Shown in pieces: positions 32,551 to 41,033 of a stretch of DNA of 64,000 bases. How positions within the stretch are numbered: position 1 is the stretch's first letter; each line of letters starts with the position of its first letter. The translations under genes and the position numbers were made by a program. The DNA is taken from contig NZ_JBHRWV010000002.1 in assembly GCF_042648145.1 (NCBI RefSeq), forward strand, positions 62,001-126,000, in the 5' to 3' direction. Under the pieces are notes generated by a model that worked only from the letters and a program-made list of their open reading frames with translations, had not been told where the DNA came from and did no database searches. The DNA is from Salinicoccus sesuvii (GTDB taxonomy: Bacteria; Bacillota; Bacilli; Staphylococcales; Salinicoccaceae).

Positions 32551-33063
32551 ATGATAGCTTATCATGAAATCAACGAGTACCTCGATGCCTTGGAGTTGCC
32601 ACAGAGCTTAGAACAAATATTGACAATGCAGTATGCACTGGAAGGCAAAGAAATGCAGTTCTTCAGAGCCGCAAGGCATCACTTTAAAGACAGTATAGAC
32701 TATGAGGTTTACCGGTTCAAACCGGTGCATTGCATCGGTTGCTGTAAGGTCAACTTGACACGAACCGGAATGTATTTCCTGCTCGATGATGAAATAATCG
32801 GTGTACATACTTCTATCATAAAGGGGTTCAGTGAAGAAGCGGACTGGGAAATCACCCAGTTCAAGCTAGAAGACATCAGGGAGTTGGAATTTGATTATTC
32901 CACCAACAGCCTATCGAACTTCGAGAAAGGCATTCTATTTTTGAAGGTACTGAACGAGAGAGGTGCGATACGCAGCCGCACTTTCCGAAACCTAAATCCA
33001 AACCACTTTCAGTGCTTCCAAGATTTCCATTCGAATGTGATGGAGAATAAAAGATTTAAATAA
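32551..33063 (+). CDS. Hypothetical cytosolic protein
   Basis: A 170-aa soluble protein of no recognised family. It contains CIGCCKVNLTRTGMYFLLDD, then VHTSIIKGFSEEADWEITQF and a pleckstrin-like pattern of strands (LEDIRELEFDYST, KGILFLKVLNERG), suggesting a PH-like or GRAM-like beta domain. The second ATG is chosen for spacing to ACGGAG; the first lies next to it. A TATAAT box at 32505 stands 46 bases upstream. Convergent with menA and sharing a terminator. Confidence 0.65.
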   Translation: MIAYHEINEYLDALELPQSLEQILTMQYALEGKEMQFFRAARHHFKDSIDYEVYRFKPVHCIGCCKVNLTRTGMYFLLDDEIIGVHTSIIKGFSEEADWEITQFKLEDIRELEFDYSTNSLSNFEKGILFLKVLNERGAIRSRTFRNLNPNHFQCFQDFHSNVMENKRFK

Positions 33064-33096
33064 AGACCTTGGCGAATTTCGCCAAGGTCTTTATTT
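33062..33096. terminator. Bidirectional terminator between the hypothetical gene and menA
   Basis: AAAGACCTTGGCG and CGCCAAGGTCTTT, a perfect 13-bp stem, followed by ATTT on the + strand and preceded by A residues that give a T-tract on the - strand. Confidence 0.85.
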
Positions 33097-34012
33097 AAAT
33101 GCCTGTAAGTCCGTTCAGTGTGAGTCCGATTGTAAGTAGCAAACCGAAAATGGTATTGAGCTTACCCATGGAAGCCATGGCAGGTATCAGTTCCTTTGGC
33201 GTACTGCCTTTCCACATCAATCTGACTGTTTTTATAAAAATCGGTAGCGACAAAAATACTAAAAGCATGAAGACCGACCCGTAAGGTTTGAATAGCGCAA
33301 TCCATCCGATAAAACCATACGCGAATGCCAAAAGCAGAGTTGTAGTAATGACTGCGACCGGCTTTCCGACCAGTATGACAAACGTTCTTCGGCCACTTTC
33401 CTTATCTTTCTTTCTGTCCCTGATGTTATTGGCCATGTTAAGCAGACCGATCGTTATGGCAACAGGAATGGACATCATGAGGGGGAAGTAGTGGAGTGTG
33501 CCGGTATGGATGAAGAACGTAATCATTATTATGACGGTCCCCATGAAAAAGCCGGCAAAGATTTCTCCGAAAGGCGTCCAGGATATCGGGTAGGGCCCCC
33601 CTGTATAGAAGTACCCCACTGCCATCGATATCGCGCCAACGATAATGACCCAAAAAGAGCTGTTCACAGTGATATAGATACCGATCAATCCAGCGATTAT
33701 ATAGAAAGCGACTGCAATGTTCATTACAGCAGCGGGTGACATGCCGTTTCTCACGATTGCCCCAGCGATACCTACCGACTCAGCACTATCGAGCCCCTTC
33801 TTATAGTCGAAATACTCATTGAACATATTGGTTGCAGATTGGATGAGCAATGTTGCGATGAGCATTGCGAAAAACATATCCCACCTGATGGATGAAAATA
33901 ATAGTACGCTGGCTGTTCCGACCAGCACCGGTATGAAACCTGCCGTCAGGGTATGGGGCCTGGTCAGGCTGATATACTTCCTAATACCGGTATGTGTATC
34001 TGTTCCTTGCAT
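33095..34012 (-). CDS. menA: 1,4-dihydroxy-2-naphthoate polyprenyltransferase
   Basis: UbiA-family membrane enzyme that attaches the isoprenoid chain to DHNA to give demethylmenaquinone. Both Asp-rich motifs are present: NMFNEYFDYKKGLD (N-x3-D-x4-D) and NNIRDRKKDKESGRR. About eight or nine transmembrane helices; N-terminal YISLTRPHTLTAGFIPVLVG is typical of MenA. The start at the third possible codon is preferred because AAGGAAG lies six bases upstream; an in-frame ATG two codons earlier and a TTG six codons earlier are alternatives. It diverges from the menF operon, the usual arrangement in staphylococci. Confidence 0.93.
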   Translation of the reverse strand: MQGTDTHTGIRKYISLTRPHTLTAGFIPVLVGTASVLLFSSIRWDMFFAMLIATLLIQSATNMFNEYFDYKKGLDSAESVGIAGAIVRNGMSPAAVMNIAVAFYIIAGLIGIYITVNSSFWVIIVGAISMAVGYFYTGGPYPISWTPFGEIFAGFFMGTVIIMITFFIHTGTLHYFPLMMSIPVAITIGLLNMANNIRDRKKDKESGRRTFVILVGKPVAVITTTLLLAFAYGFIGWIALFKPYGSVFMLLVFLSLPIFIKTVRLMWKGSTPKELIPAMASMGKLNTIFGLLLTIGLTLNGLTGI

Positions 34013-34131
34013 GTCCATCTTCCTTTTCAATTAATCATGAAACAATTTTAGCACATTTGATCATATATCATACACAGCTAAATGAATAAATGATAAAATA
34101 GCATTAATTATGCAGAAAGAAGTGTGTATTA

Positions 34132-35496
34132 ATGAACTTGGAAGCATATCAATATATTCTGGACGACGTCAGGCTGGATTCTGAGAGTACGTACCTCAGT
34201 CTGCAGCTACCTACTCATGGGTATGATCTAGATGAACAGAAGATTTTTTCATATTTCCATGAATCTCAGGGTGAGAGGTACTGGTTCCGTTCTAAAGATG
34301 AGCGATACAACACAATCGGTATAGAGTATCTGGAAAGTATCAGGAGAGACAAATACTCTGCAAAAGCACTCTCCGTCCAGAAATCTTCACTATATGAGAA
34401 GATACAGCAGATCCCAATGGAAGGTGGAATGCGCTCCGCACTTAGCTTGTTCGGGGGAACGCGCTTTGACAGTAAGGATACTTCCGATGAGTGGAATGAC
34501 TTCGCGATGGTGGACTTTCACCTTCCCAAGTGGCAGTTTGATCTTGCCAATAAGGAACTTTTCTATTCAGTTCCGCTTGAAACGGTAGATATCACTTCTG
34601 TTCTTACGGAAATATCAGATGAACTTGAGAATATTTCGGCAGCCTCGCCTCGTACATTTGAGGCGCCGCAAATCAATATGGAAAAGGATATCTTTCCTGA
34701 AGAGTGGAAAGCCCTTGTGGATCATACTGTGGACATACTGGATGACGATGATTTTAGAAAAGTGGTACTTGCCAGACAGCGTCTCCTCACTTTTAAATCC
34801 CGGGTTGATCCTCTTTTTCTTCTGAAAAGATTGAACGACGAGGCGAATACTTACACAATATACTACGAAAAAGGAAAGTCCCTGTTCATTTCTAAATCGC
34901 CTGAGAAGCTGTTCGATATAAAAAACAATACCTTAAGAACCAACGCGATTGCCGGCTCCTCAGAACGTACTGGTGAAGCAGTCAGAGATGAAGAACAGAA
35001 ATCTTTCCTTTTGAAGGATGAAAAGAACCGCTATGAGCACGAACTGGTAAGGGAATCGATTGTGGAAGACTTGGCGCCTTACACCGACTGGGTAGAATTT
35101 GCTCCGGAACCGGATGTTTTAGAGAATAAATATATCTATCATCTTCATACACCGATTAAAGCAGAGTTGACTGAGGAAACGAGTATATTCGAACTGCTCG
35201 ATGCGATTCATCCAACACCGGCTGTCGGCGGCATGCCTAAAGATCGTGCCAAAGAGTATATCATGGAAGAAGAATATGGGACGAGAGGGCTTTATGCTGC
35301 CCCCATCGGGATCATTCATGAAGATAACGAAAGTGAATTTGTCGTTGCTCTAAGATCTATGCTGCTACATGCAAATAGTGCAACCTTGTTTGCAGGGTGC
35401 GGCATCGTCAAAGGGTCTTCAAGCGAGAAGGAGTTTGAGGAAACACGTGTCAAGTTTACACCAATGCTGAATGTACTGGGGGTTGGACCTAGATGA
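34132..35496 (+). CDS. menF: Isochorismate synthase
   Basis: Converts chorismate to isochorismate, the first committed step of menaquinone synthesis. The chorismate-binding domain occupies the C-terminal half: FRKVVLARQRLL, LRTNAIAGSSERTGEAVRDE, LHTPIKAELTEETSIFELL, then HPTPAVGGMPKDRAKEYI and the final FAGCGIVKGSSSEKEFEET, all conserved in MenF/EntC. Length of 454 aa is usual. It overlaps menD by four bases, and with menD, menH and menB forms an operon. Confidence 0.94.
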   Translation: MNLEAYQYILDDVRLDSESTYLSLQLPTHGYDLDEQKIFSYFHESQGERYWFRSKDERYNTIGIEYLESIRRDKYSAKALSVQKSSLYEKIQQIPMEGGMRSALSLFGGTRFDSKDTSDEWNDFAMVDFHLPKWQFDLANKELFYSVPLETVDITSVLTEISDELENISAASPRTFEAPQINMEKDIFPEEWKALVDHTVDILDDDDFRKVVLARQRLLTFKSRVDPLFLLKRLNDEANTYTIYYEKGKSLFISKSPEKLFDIKNNTLRTNAIAGSSERTGEAVRDEEQKSFLLKDEKNRYEHELVRESIVEDLAPYTDWVEFAPEPDVLENKYIYHLHTPIKAELTEETSIFELLDAIHPTPAVGGMPKDRAKEYIMEEEYGTRGLYAAPIGIIHEDNESEFVVALRSMLLHANSATLFAGCGIVKGSSSEKEFEETRVKFTPMLNVLGVGPR

Positions 35497-37169
35497 TGCC
35501 ACTGGATCACCAGGAAACATTGACGTATCAGGTATTTACATTGATGGACCTCCTGCAGTCTCACGGCGTGCGGGAAGTGGTAATCAGCCCGGGCTCTCGT
35601 TCGACGCCGATTGCTCTGGCAGCAGAACTTCATCCCGATATCCGAACTTATATTCATCCCGATGAGCGGAGTGCAGCTTTCTTTGCGCTGGGACTCTCCA
35701 AAAATGATCGATCACCAATCGGTCTGATCTGTACCTCTGGTACTGCAGCAGCCAATTATACGCCGGCGATGGCAGAAGCGGACCTCAGCCATATTCCGCT
35801 TGTCGCACTGACAGCAGATCGTCCCCATGAACTAAGGGATGTCGGTGCTCCACAGGCGATTAATCAGCAGAATATGTACGCCAACTACGTCAGATACTAT
35901 ACAGAACTGCCAATTGCGGATGGTCATCCATCCCACTCGGATATGTTGGAGACGAAAATTTTGCAGTGTTCGCAATTTTTCAGCGGAGTAGATTGCGGTC
36001 CAGTCCATATCAACATACCAATCAGGGAGCCGCTTATGCCGGATATGGCACGTACAGATCTTTTCCATAGGACGGCAAAGACTGTAGCCCAGCATGGTAT
36101 CACACTGTCATCCAACTTGAGTTTTGAGGGACAGGGGCTAGTGTTCATCGGCGAGACAACTGAAAATCTCGAAAATATATGCTCAATTCTTGATCGTGAA
36201 AATCTTACAGTCGTTGCCGATCCACGCCAGCATATGCGACGTATGCTTCCAGGTGTTATTACGCATCATGATTTAATCTTCAGCAACATGAACGATGCAC
36301 AGTTTGAGCGTCTTGAAGCTGAAGTCGACTTCATCATAAGAATCGGTGAACCCCTGACGTCGAAAGTAACTAACCAGTTCCTGACAAAAACACATATCGC
36401 GCAATATCTCTTCAGTGAGTACCAGCAGCTGAAAACCTTCCCATTAACACCACAAGCGGTTCATATTGGGCCGATTGGTGCATTGTTTGAGAATACTGTG
36501 TTTACAGCACATGGTGCGGGCCCGAAACACTGGCTGACTGAACTTGATCACCGTATTGGTAACCGTATTGAAGCCTATATAAGTGATTATGAAGATGAAG
36601 GTCGTTTCATGTACGAAATCATCAGGTACACGGATCCCGACCGTGCGCTGTTTTTATCTAACAGTATGCCAATCAGAGATGGTGAGCGTTATGATCTCGC
36701 TAACACGCAGAAGATTTATGCCAATAGAGGGGCGAATGGGATTGATGGTGTGGTATCAACCGCACTCGGTATGGCGCAGAAAACGCGCATCACTTTAATC
36801 ATCGGGGATATTGCGCTTTATCATGATATGAATGGACTCGTCATATCCAAGCTCGAAGACATAGATATCACCATCATTGTTTTCAATAACAATGGGGGTG
36901 GCATATTCAGTTTCTTACCGCAAAGTGAAGATAAAGACCATTTCGAACGGCTTTTTGGCACGCCGCTTGATCTGGACTTCAGCCATGTTGCGAAACTATA
37001 TGGTTTCAACTATGCCAGTGCTGATAGAGTCCAAGATGTAACGAGTGAGCTGATGAATCGAAGCGGCAGAAACATTATTGAAATCAAAACGGATCGGGCA
37101 GTCAATGTCGCTTCCCATCAAAAGCTCCGCAGACAGATTGAAGATGTGGTGAAATCCGTTGAGATTTAA
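35493..37169 (+). CDS. menD: 2-succinyl-5-enolpyruvyl-6-hydroxy-3-cyclohexene-1-carboxylate synthase
   Basis: ThDP-dependent enzyme joining isochorismate and 2-oxoglutarate (558 aa). The N-terminal domain shows VVISPGSRSTPIALA and the ThDP-activating Glu region (CTSGTAAANYTPAMAEADLS); the C-terminal ThDP-binding motif is GDIALYHDMNGL to VFNNNGGGIFSFLP. It starts at ATG overlapping the menF stop and overlaps menH by eleven bases, so translation is coupled through the operon. Confidence 0.95.
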   Translation: MMPLDHQETLTYQVFTLMDLLQSHGVREVVISPGSRSTPIALAAELHPDIRTYIHPDERSAAFFALGLSKNDRSPIGLICTSGTAAANYTPAMAEADLSHIPLVALTADRPHELRDVGAPQAINQQNMYANYVRYYTELPIADGHPSHSDMLETKILQCSQFFSGVDCGPVHINIPIREPLMPDMARTDLFHRTAKTVAQHGITLSSNLSFEGQGLVFIGETTENLENICSILDRENLTVVADPRQHMRRMLPGVITHHDLIFSNMNDAQFERLEAEVDFIIRIGEPLTSKVTNQFLTKTHIAQYLFSEYQQLKTFPLTPQAVHIGPIGALFENTVFTAHGAGPKHWLTELDHRIGNRIEAYISDYEDEGRFMYEIIRYTDPDRALFLSNSMPIRDGERYDLANTQKIYANRGANGIDGVVSTALGMAQKTRITLIIGDIALYHDMNGLVISKLEDIDITIIVFNNNGGGIFSFLPQSEDKDHFERLFGTPLDLDFSHVAKLYGFNYASADRVQDVTSELMNRSGRNIIEIKTDRAVNVASHQKLRRQIEDVVKSVEI

Positions 37170-37944
37170 CTATGACTTCAGCAGCAGCGGTCGAGAGCGG
37201 ACACTATTGCTTCTTCATGGTTTTATTTCGGATATGGATAGCATGGCGCAGATTGCCCGAACTGCCTCGCCGCACTTCAATATCTTGCGGGTCGACTTGC
37301 CCGGTTTTGGTGGCACCCGGAGTACAGATATCGACTATACGATTGAGACGATTGCAGACGGTCTACAGTCCCTCCTCAAAGAGCTTGGTCTTAAAAAGGT
37401 AGATATACTAGGGTACTCCATGGGGGGGCGGGTGGCGCTGTCTTTTGCAATTAATTACCCCGAGGCGGTAGAACGTCTTATAATCGAGAGCGCTTCACCG
37501 GGTATTGCTTCTTTGGAGGACAGGCAAGCGCGTCTATTGATCGACAGAAAAAGGGCAGACGATATCACCGCTAACTACACCGTCTTTATTGATGCATGGG
37601 AAACAATGGCACTATTTGATAGTCAGAAACACCTGATGAGCGAGGAGCGATCAAGCCAACGTCGCAACCGACTCGCCCAAGTGCCAAAGGAAGTGGCGGA
37701 CAGCCTGCTCAAGTATGGTACCGGCGTACAACCATCCTACTGGCAGAGGTTAAAGCACATAACTATACCTGTGTTGCTTGTAGTCGGGGAGCAGGATACA
37801 AAGTTCAAATCAATCAATTCTAAGATGGCGGAGATGTTGCCTGATGCACAACTTGTAGTTATTGAAGGTGCAGGGCACAACGTCCATATGGAATCTCCGA
37901 AAAAATTTGGTACAATGATGATAGATTTCTTATTAGGAGGATGA
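37159..37944 (+). CDS. menH: 2-succinyl-6-hydroxy-2,4-cyclohexadiene-1-carboxylate synthase
   Basis: Alpha/beta-hydrolase-fold lyase that removes pyruvate from the MenD product. LLLLHGFISDMDSM carries the oxyanion loop, GYSMGGRVALS the nucleophilic Ser, and GAGHNVHMESP the catalytic His. The TTG start lies within the end of menD and follows GGTGAAATCCG; no better in-frame start exists nearby. The length of 261 aa is normal. Confidence 0.92.
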   Translation: MRFNYDFSSSGRERTLLLLHGFISDMDSMAQIARTASPHFNILRVDLPGFGGTRSTDIDYTIETIADGLQSLLKELGLKKVDILGYSMGGRVALSFAINYPEAVERLIIESASPGIASLEDRQARLLIDRKRADDITANYTVFIDAWETMALFDSQKHLMSEERSSQRRNRLAQVPKEVADSLLKYGTGVQPSYWQRLKHITIPVLLVVGEQDTKFKSINSKMAEMLPDAQLVVIEGAGHNVHMESPKKFGTMMIDFLLGG

Positions 37945-37947
37945 AGT

Positions 37948-38766
37948 ATGTCAAGAGAATGGCAGACGCTTAAGGAATATAATGAAATTAAATATGAATA
38001 TTACAATGGAATTGCAAAGGTGACGATTAATCGTCCGGAAGTGCGTAATGCATTTACACCGCAGACTGTCACTGAAATGATTGATGCATTTATGAGAGCG
38101 AGAGATGATCAGAATGTTGCGGTCATCGTTTTAGCAGGTGAGGGCGATATGGCCTTTTGTTCCGGTGGAGACCAGAAAGTACGCGGGCACGGTGGTTATG
38201 TCGGTGAAGATAATATCCCACGTCTGAATGTACTCGACCTGCAGAGACTCATTCGCGTCATTCCAAAACCTGTTGTAGCCATGGTTTCAGGCTACGCAAT
38301 CGGTGGGGGCCATGTGCTCCACGTCGTATGTGATCTGACAATCGCAGCAGATAATGCAAGATTCGGCCAGACAGGTCCGAAAGTGGGTTCTTTCGATGCT
38401 GGCTATGGTGCCGGCTACCTGGCGCGCATCGTTGGGCATAAGAAGGCACGCGAGATCTGGTACCTATGCAGACAGTACAATGCTGAAGAAGCACTTGATA
38501 TGGGACTCGTGAATACTGTTGTACCGCTTGACGAACTTGAGGATGAAACAGTCAAATGGTGTGAAGAAATGATGGCACACTCTCCAACGGCGCTCCGTTT
38601 GCTGAAAGCTGGCATGAACGCTGACACGGACGGTCTTGCAGGCCTCCAGCAGATGGCGGGGGATGCAACGTTGCTTTACTATACAACAGACGAAGCCAAA
38701 GAAGGCAGAGAAGCATTCAAGGAAAAAAGAAAGCCGGATTTCGGACAGTTCCCGAGATTCCCATAA
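37948..38766 (+). CDS. menB: 1,4-dihydroxy-2-naphthoyl-CoA synthase
   Basis: Crotonase-family ring-closing enzyme (272 aa). Diagnostic segments are NRPEVRNAFTPQTV, CSGGDQKVRGHGGYVG, SGYAIGGGHVLHVVCDLTIA and GPKVGSFDAGYGAGYLAR, typical of MenB. A strong AGGAGGATG ribosome binding site. A hairpin terminator follows the stop and separates it from menE. Confidence 0.96.
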   Translation: MSREWQTLKEYNEIKYEYYNGIAKVTINRPEVRNAFTPQTVTEMIDAFMRARDDQNVAVIVLAGEGDMAFCSGGDQKVRGHGGYVGEDNIPRLNVLDLQRLIRVIPKPVVAMVSGYAIGGGHVLHVVCDLTIAADNARFGQTGPKVGSFDAGYGAGYLARIVGHKKAREIWYLCRQYNAEEALDMGLVNTVVPLDELEDETVKWCEEMMAHSPTALRLLKAGMNADTDGLAGLQQMAGDATLLYYTTDEAKEGREAFKEKRKPDFGQFPRFP

Positions 38767-38775
38767 GCATTCATC

Positions 38776-38800
38776 AGCTCATCGAAAGATGGGCTTTTTT
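38776..38800 (+). terminator. Terminator between menB and menE
   Basis: AGCTCATC-GAAA-GATGGGCT with a stable GAAA tetraloop and one G-T pair, followed by TTTTT. It ends only 16 bases before the menE start, so read-through or attenuation would control menE. Confidence 0.85.
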
Positions 38801-38816
38801 AAAGGTGGCGTAAAAT

Positions 38817-40214
38817 ATGTATAATTGGCTGGAACTCCAGGCACAGCGCCTGCCCGATAAACCGGCTGTGGTTTTTAATGAAGAAACGGTAACTTTCTCA
38901 AAATTATATGATGAATCGAAGAGACTGAAAGCGCACGTTGAATCTCTCGAGCGCAAACGTATCGCTCTATATATCGGCAATACTCTGGACGCAATCTACA
39001 TCATCCATGCAGCCATATTAGCTAAAATCGAAGTTGTCATGATCAATACACGGCTGACACCACATGAGATTACCGCCCAGCTTGAGGATATCTCTGTCGA
39101 CACTATAGTGGCTACTGAGCCACTCGAACTAGACGGATATAACATCTACCAATTGAAAGAGCTTTTGACTCTTACTGCCTTGCCTGTCGACAAGTCAGGC
39201 ATATCAGGTGATGATGTTCTCTCGATCATGTTCACTTCCGGGACGACCGGCAGAGCGAAGGCAGTCCCTCAGACTTTCCGTAACCATTATGCTTCTGCCC
39301 GAGGATGCGAGAATCGTTTCGGCTATTCGGAAGAAAGCATATGGATGAACGTGAACCCGATCTACCATATTTCCGGTTTCTCAGTACTGCTAAGATCGGT
39401 AATCCGCGGGTGTACGATGGTGCTTGTGGAAAAGTTCGACGAAAGTACGGTGTGGAAGAGAATAACTGAACACAGTGTAACGCATACCAGCATGGTGCCA
39501 GTCATGCTATCCCGGTTGCTAAACCATCCCATTCCTGCTCACAACCTTCAGGGTGTACTACTTGGTGGAGCGGGTGTAACCCGGCAGGTGCTGAGTGACG
39601 CGCTTGATGCTGGATTGCCGGTCTACAATTCATTTGGTATGACGGAAACATGTTCTCAGATTGTTTCAATCGGCCATGATGATCCTAAAATCCTTGAAGG
39701 CACTGTCGGCCGACCGCTCGAGAACATTAGTATACAAATAGACGAAACCAATGATGGGGAGCTGCTAGTACATGGTGCACCAGTGACGAACGGCTATCTC
39801 AATGCAGAGATGGAACTATCAGACGGGTACTTCAGGACCGGTGATATGGGTTATATCGACGCAGAAGGTTACCTCTATATATTGGATCGGCGCAAGGATT
39901 TGATCATCAGCGGGGGAGAGAATGTCTACCCTAAGGAAATTGAGGATGTAATCATGATGATGCCTGAAGTGGCAAATGCTGTTGTCGTAAAAAGAAAAGA
40001 CAAAGAGTGGGGCGAAGTACCTGTGCTACTTATAGAGACGCGCTATGGGATGACAATCAAAGATGCTGAGATCATGAGGCATTTGGAGGGTCGGGTTGCA
40101 AAATATAAAAGACCAAAAGAAATTATAAGGATGTCACAAATCTTGATGACTTCCACAGGCAAAGTCTCAAGAGTGCGTAATCAGAAGGTTTATGACGAAA
40201 AAAAGAAGCAGTGA
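38817..40214 (+). CDS. menE: o-succinylbenzoate-CoA ligase
   Basis: ANL-family ligase that activates o-succinylbenzoate with ATP and CoA (465 aa). Core motifs: SIMFTSGTTGRAKAVPQ (P-loop), NSFGMTETCSQI (A5), YFRTGDMGYID (A7), and the hinge and lysine region DRRKDLIISGGENVYPKEIE with STGKVSR at the end. menC, often next to menE, is not here. The stop codon is back to back with that of yidD inside a shared terminator. Confidence 0.94.
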   Translation: MYNWLELQAQRLPDKPAVVFNEETVTFSKLYDESKRLKAHVESLERKRIALYIGNTLDAIYIIHAAILAKIEVVMINTRLTPHEITAQLEDISVDTIVATEPLELDGYNIYQLKELLTLTALPVDKSGISGDDVLSIMFTSGTTGRAKAVPQTFRNHYASARGCENRFGYSEESIWMNVNPIYHISGFSVLLRSVIRGCTMVLVEKFDESTVWKRITEHSVTHTSMVPVMLSRLLNHPIPAHNLQGVLLGGAGVTRQVLSDALDAGLPVYNSFGMTETCSQIVSIGHDDPKILEGTVGRPLENISIQIDETNDGELLVHGAPVTNGYLNAEMELSDGYFRTGDMGYIDAEGYLYILDRRKDLIISGGENVYPKEIEDVIMMMPEVANAVVVKRKDKEWGEVPVLLIETRYGMTIKDAEIMRHLEGRVAKYKRPKEIIRMSQILMTSTGKVSRVRNQKVYDEKKKQ

Positions 40215-40230
40215 TCACTGCTTCTTTTTG
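40202..40230. terminator. Bidirectional terminator containing both convergent stop codons (menE/yidD)
   Basis: AAGAAGCAG-TGATCA-CTGCTTCTT is a perfect palindrome with A and T tracts on either side. The centre TGATCA is TGA for menE on one strand and TGA for yidD on the other. Confidence 0.9.
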
Positions 40231-40454
40231 TAGTTATCGGGATTGAGAGGGACGGGATCATATCCGCCCGGATGGAATGGATGGCATTTAAGGATACGTT
40301 TGGTTGTAAGATAGCCACCCTTTAGTGCACCATGTTCTTGTACTGCTTCTATGCCGTAGTTAGAGCATGTCGGATTGAACCGGCAACTAGGTGGGAACAT
40401 AGGAGAAATCGCCTTCTGATAGAAGCGCATTAGCCATAGAAGGATTGTTTTCAT
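40215..40454 (-). CDS. yidD: Membrane protein insertion efficiency factor YidD
   Basis: A 79-aa protein that assists Sec/YidC-dependent membrane insertion. The family signature is complete: LLWLMRFYQKAISPMFPPSC, RFNPTCSNYGIEAVQEHG, then KRILKCHPFHPGGYDPVP with three conserved Cys. An amphipathic N-terminal helix should attach it to the membrane. Its place beside menE and ytkD is shared with Bacillus. Confidence 0.95.
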   Translation of the reverse strand: MKTILLWLMRFYQKAISPMFPPSCRFNPTCSNYGIEAVQEHGALKGGYLTTKRILKCHPFHPGGYDPVPLNPDNYKKKQ

Positions 40455-40529
40455 ATAATCACTGCTCCAGCATTTAATACTACCATGATATAGGGTACAC
40501 TGGATTTAAGCAAATTTGGAGATGATAGG

Positions 40530-40988
40530 ATGCTTGAATTCAAAGATCATAAAAACAGAAGAGTTACGCTTCTGCTCGGTCATGCTGTCCCGCTTGACCA
40601 CGTACTTGGAATCTGCAGAATCGACGGCAAATATCTTCTAACCGATCATAAAGTACGCGGTATTGAATTTCCCGGCGGTAAGATCGAAGTAGGGGAAAGA
40701 GCTGAAGATGCGCTGCGCAGGGAAGTATTCGAAGAGACAGGTGCGAGCCTTGATGTAGTAACTTATATCGGAGCATATACAGTTCATGATACAGAACCAT
40801 TCACAAAGGGAGTCTATTTTGCCGAAGTGAATGATATCTCCTTCATATGTGAATATGGCGAAACATATGGCCCCATCGTCTGTAGTACGGTGGAGGAAAT
40901 ACCAGAAGACAAAAGAAGTTTTCTTCTCGATGATTGCTGTATAGACTACTTGTACCAGATGAGCAAAGCCCACGAAACATTCAAGTAA
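40530..40988 (+). CDS. ytkD: Nudix hydrolase YtkD-like
   Basis: A 152-aa Nudix enzyme. The Nudix box GGKIEVGERAEDALRREVFE-ETGA fits G-x5-E-x7-R-E-U-x-E-E-x-G-U. The N-terminal HAVPLDHVLGICRIDGKYLLT and the C-terminal half match Bacillus YtkD, an oxidised or damaged nucleoside triphosphate pyrophosphohydrolase (8-oxo-dGTPase reported). The position next to yidD, menE and pckA agrees. The symbol is given by homology and synteny. Confidence 0.82.
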   Translation: MLEFKDHKNRRVTLLLGHAVPLDHVLGICRIDGKYLLTDHKVRGIEFPGGKIEVGERAEDALRREVFEETGASLDVVTYIGAYTVHDTEPFTKGVYFAEVNDISFICEYGETYGPIVCSTVEEIPEDKRSFLLDDCCIDYLYQMSKAHETFK

Positions 40989-41026
40989 ATACGCCGGATA
41001 CCGAGCTCGGTATCCGGCGTATTTAC
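40985..41026. terminator. 42-base perfect palindrome, bidirectional terminator (ytkD/pckA)
   Basis: The left arm begins GTAAATACGCCGGATACCGAG at 40985 and is followed directly by its exact reverse complement, giving 21-bp arms without a loop gap. It includes the ytkD stop and is followed by TTTTC; the pckA stop lies a few bases further right. Confidence 0.85.
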
Positions 41027-41033
41027 TTTTCTG

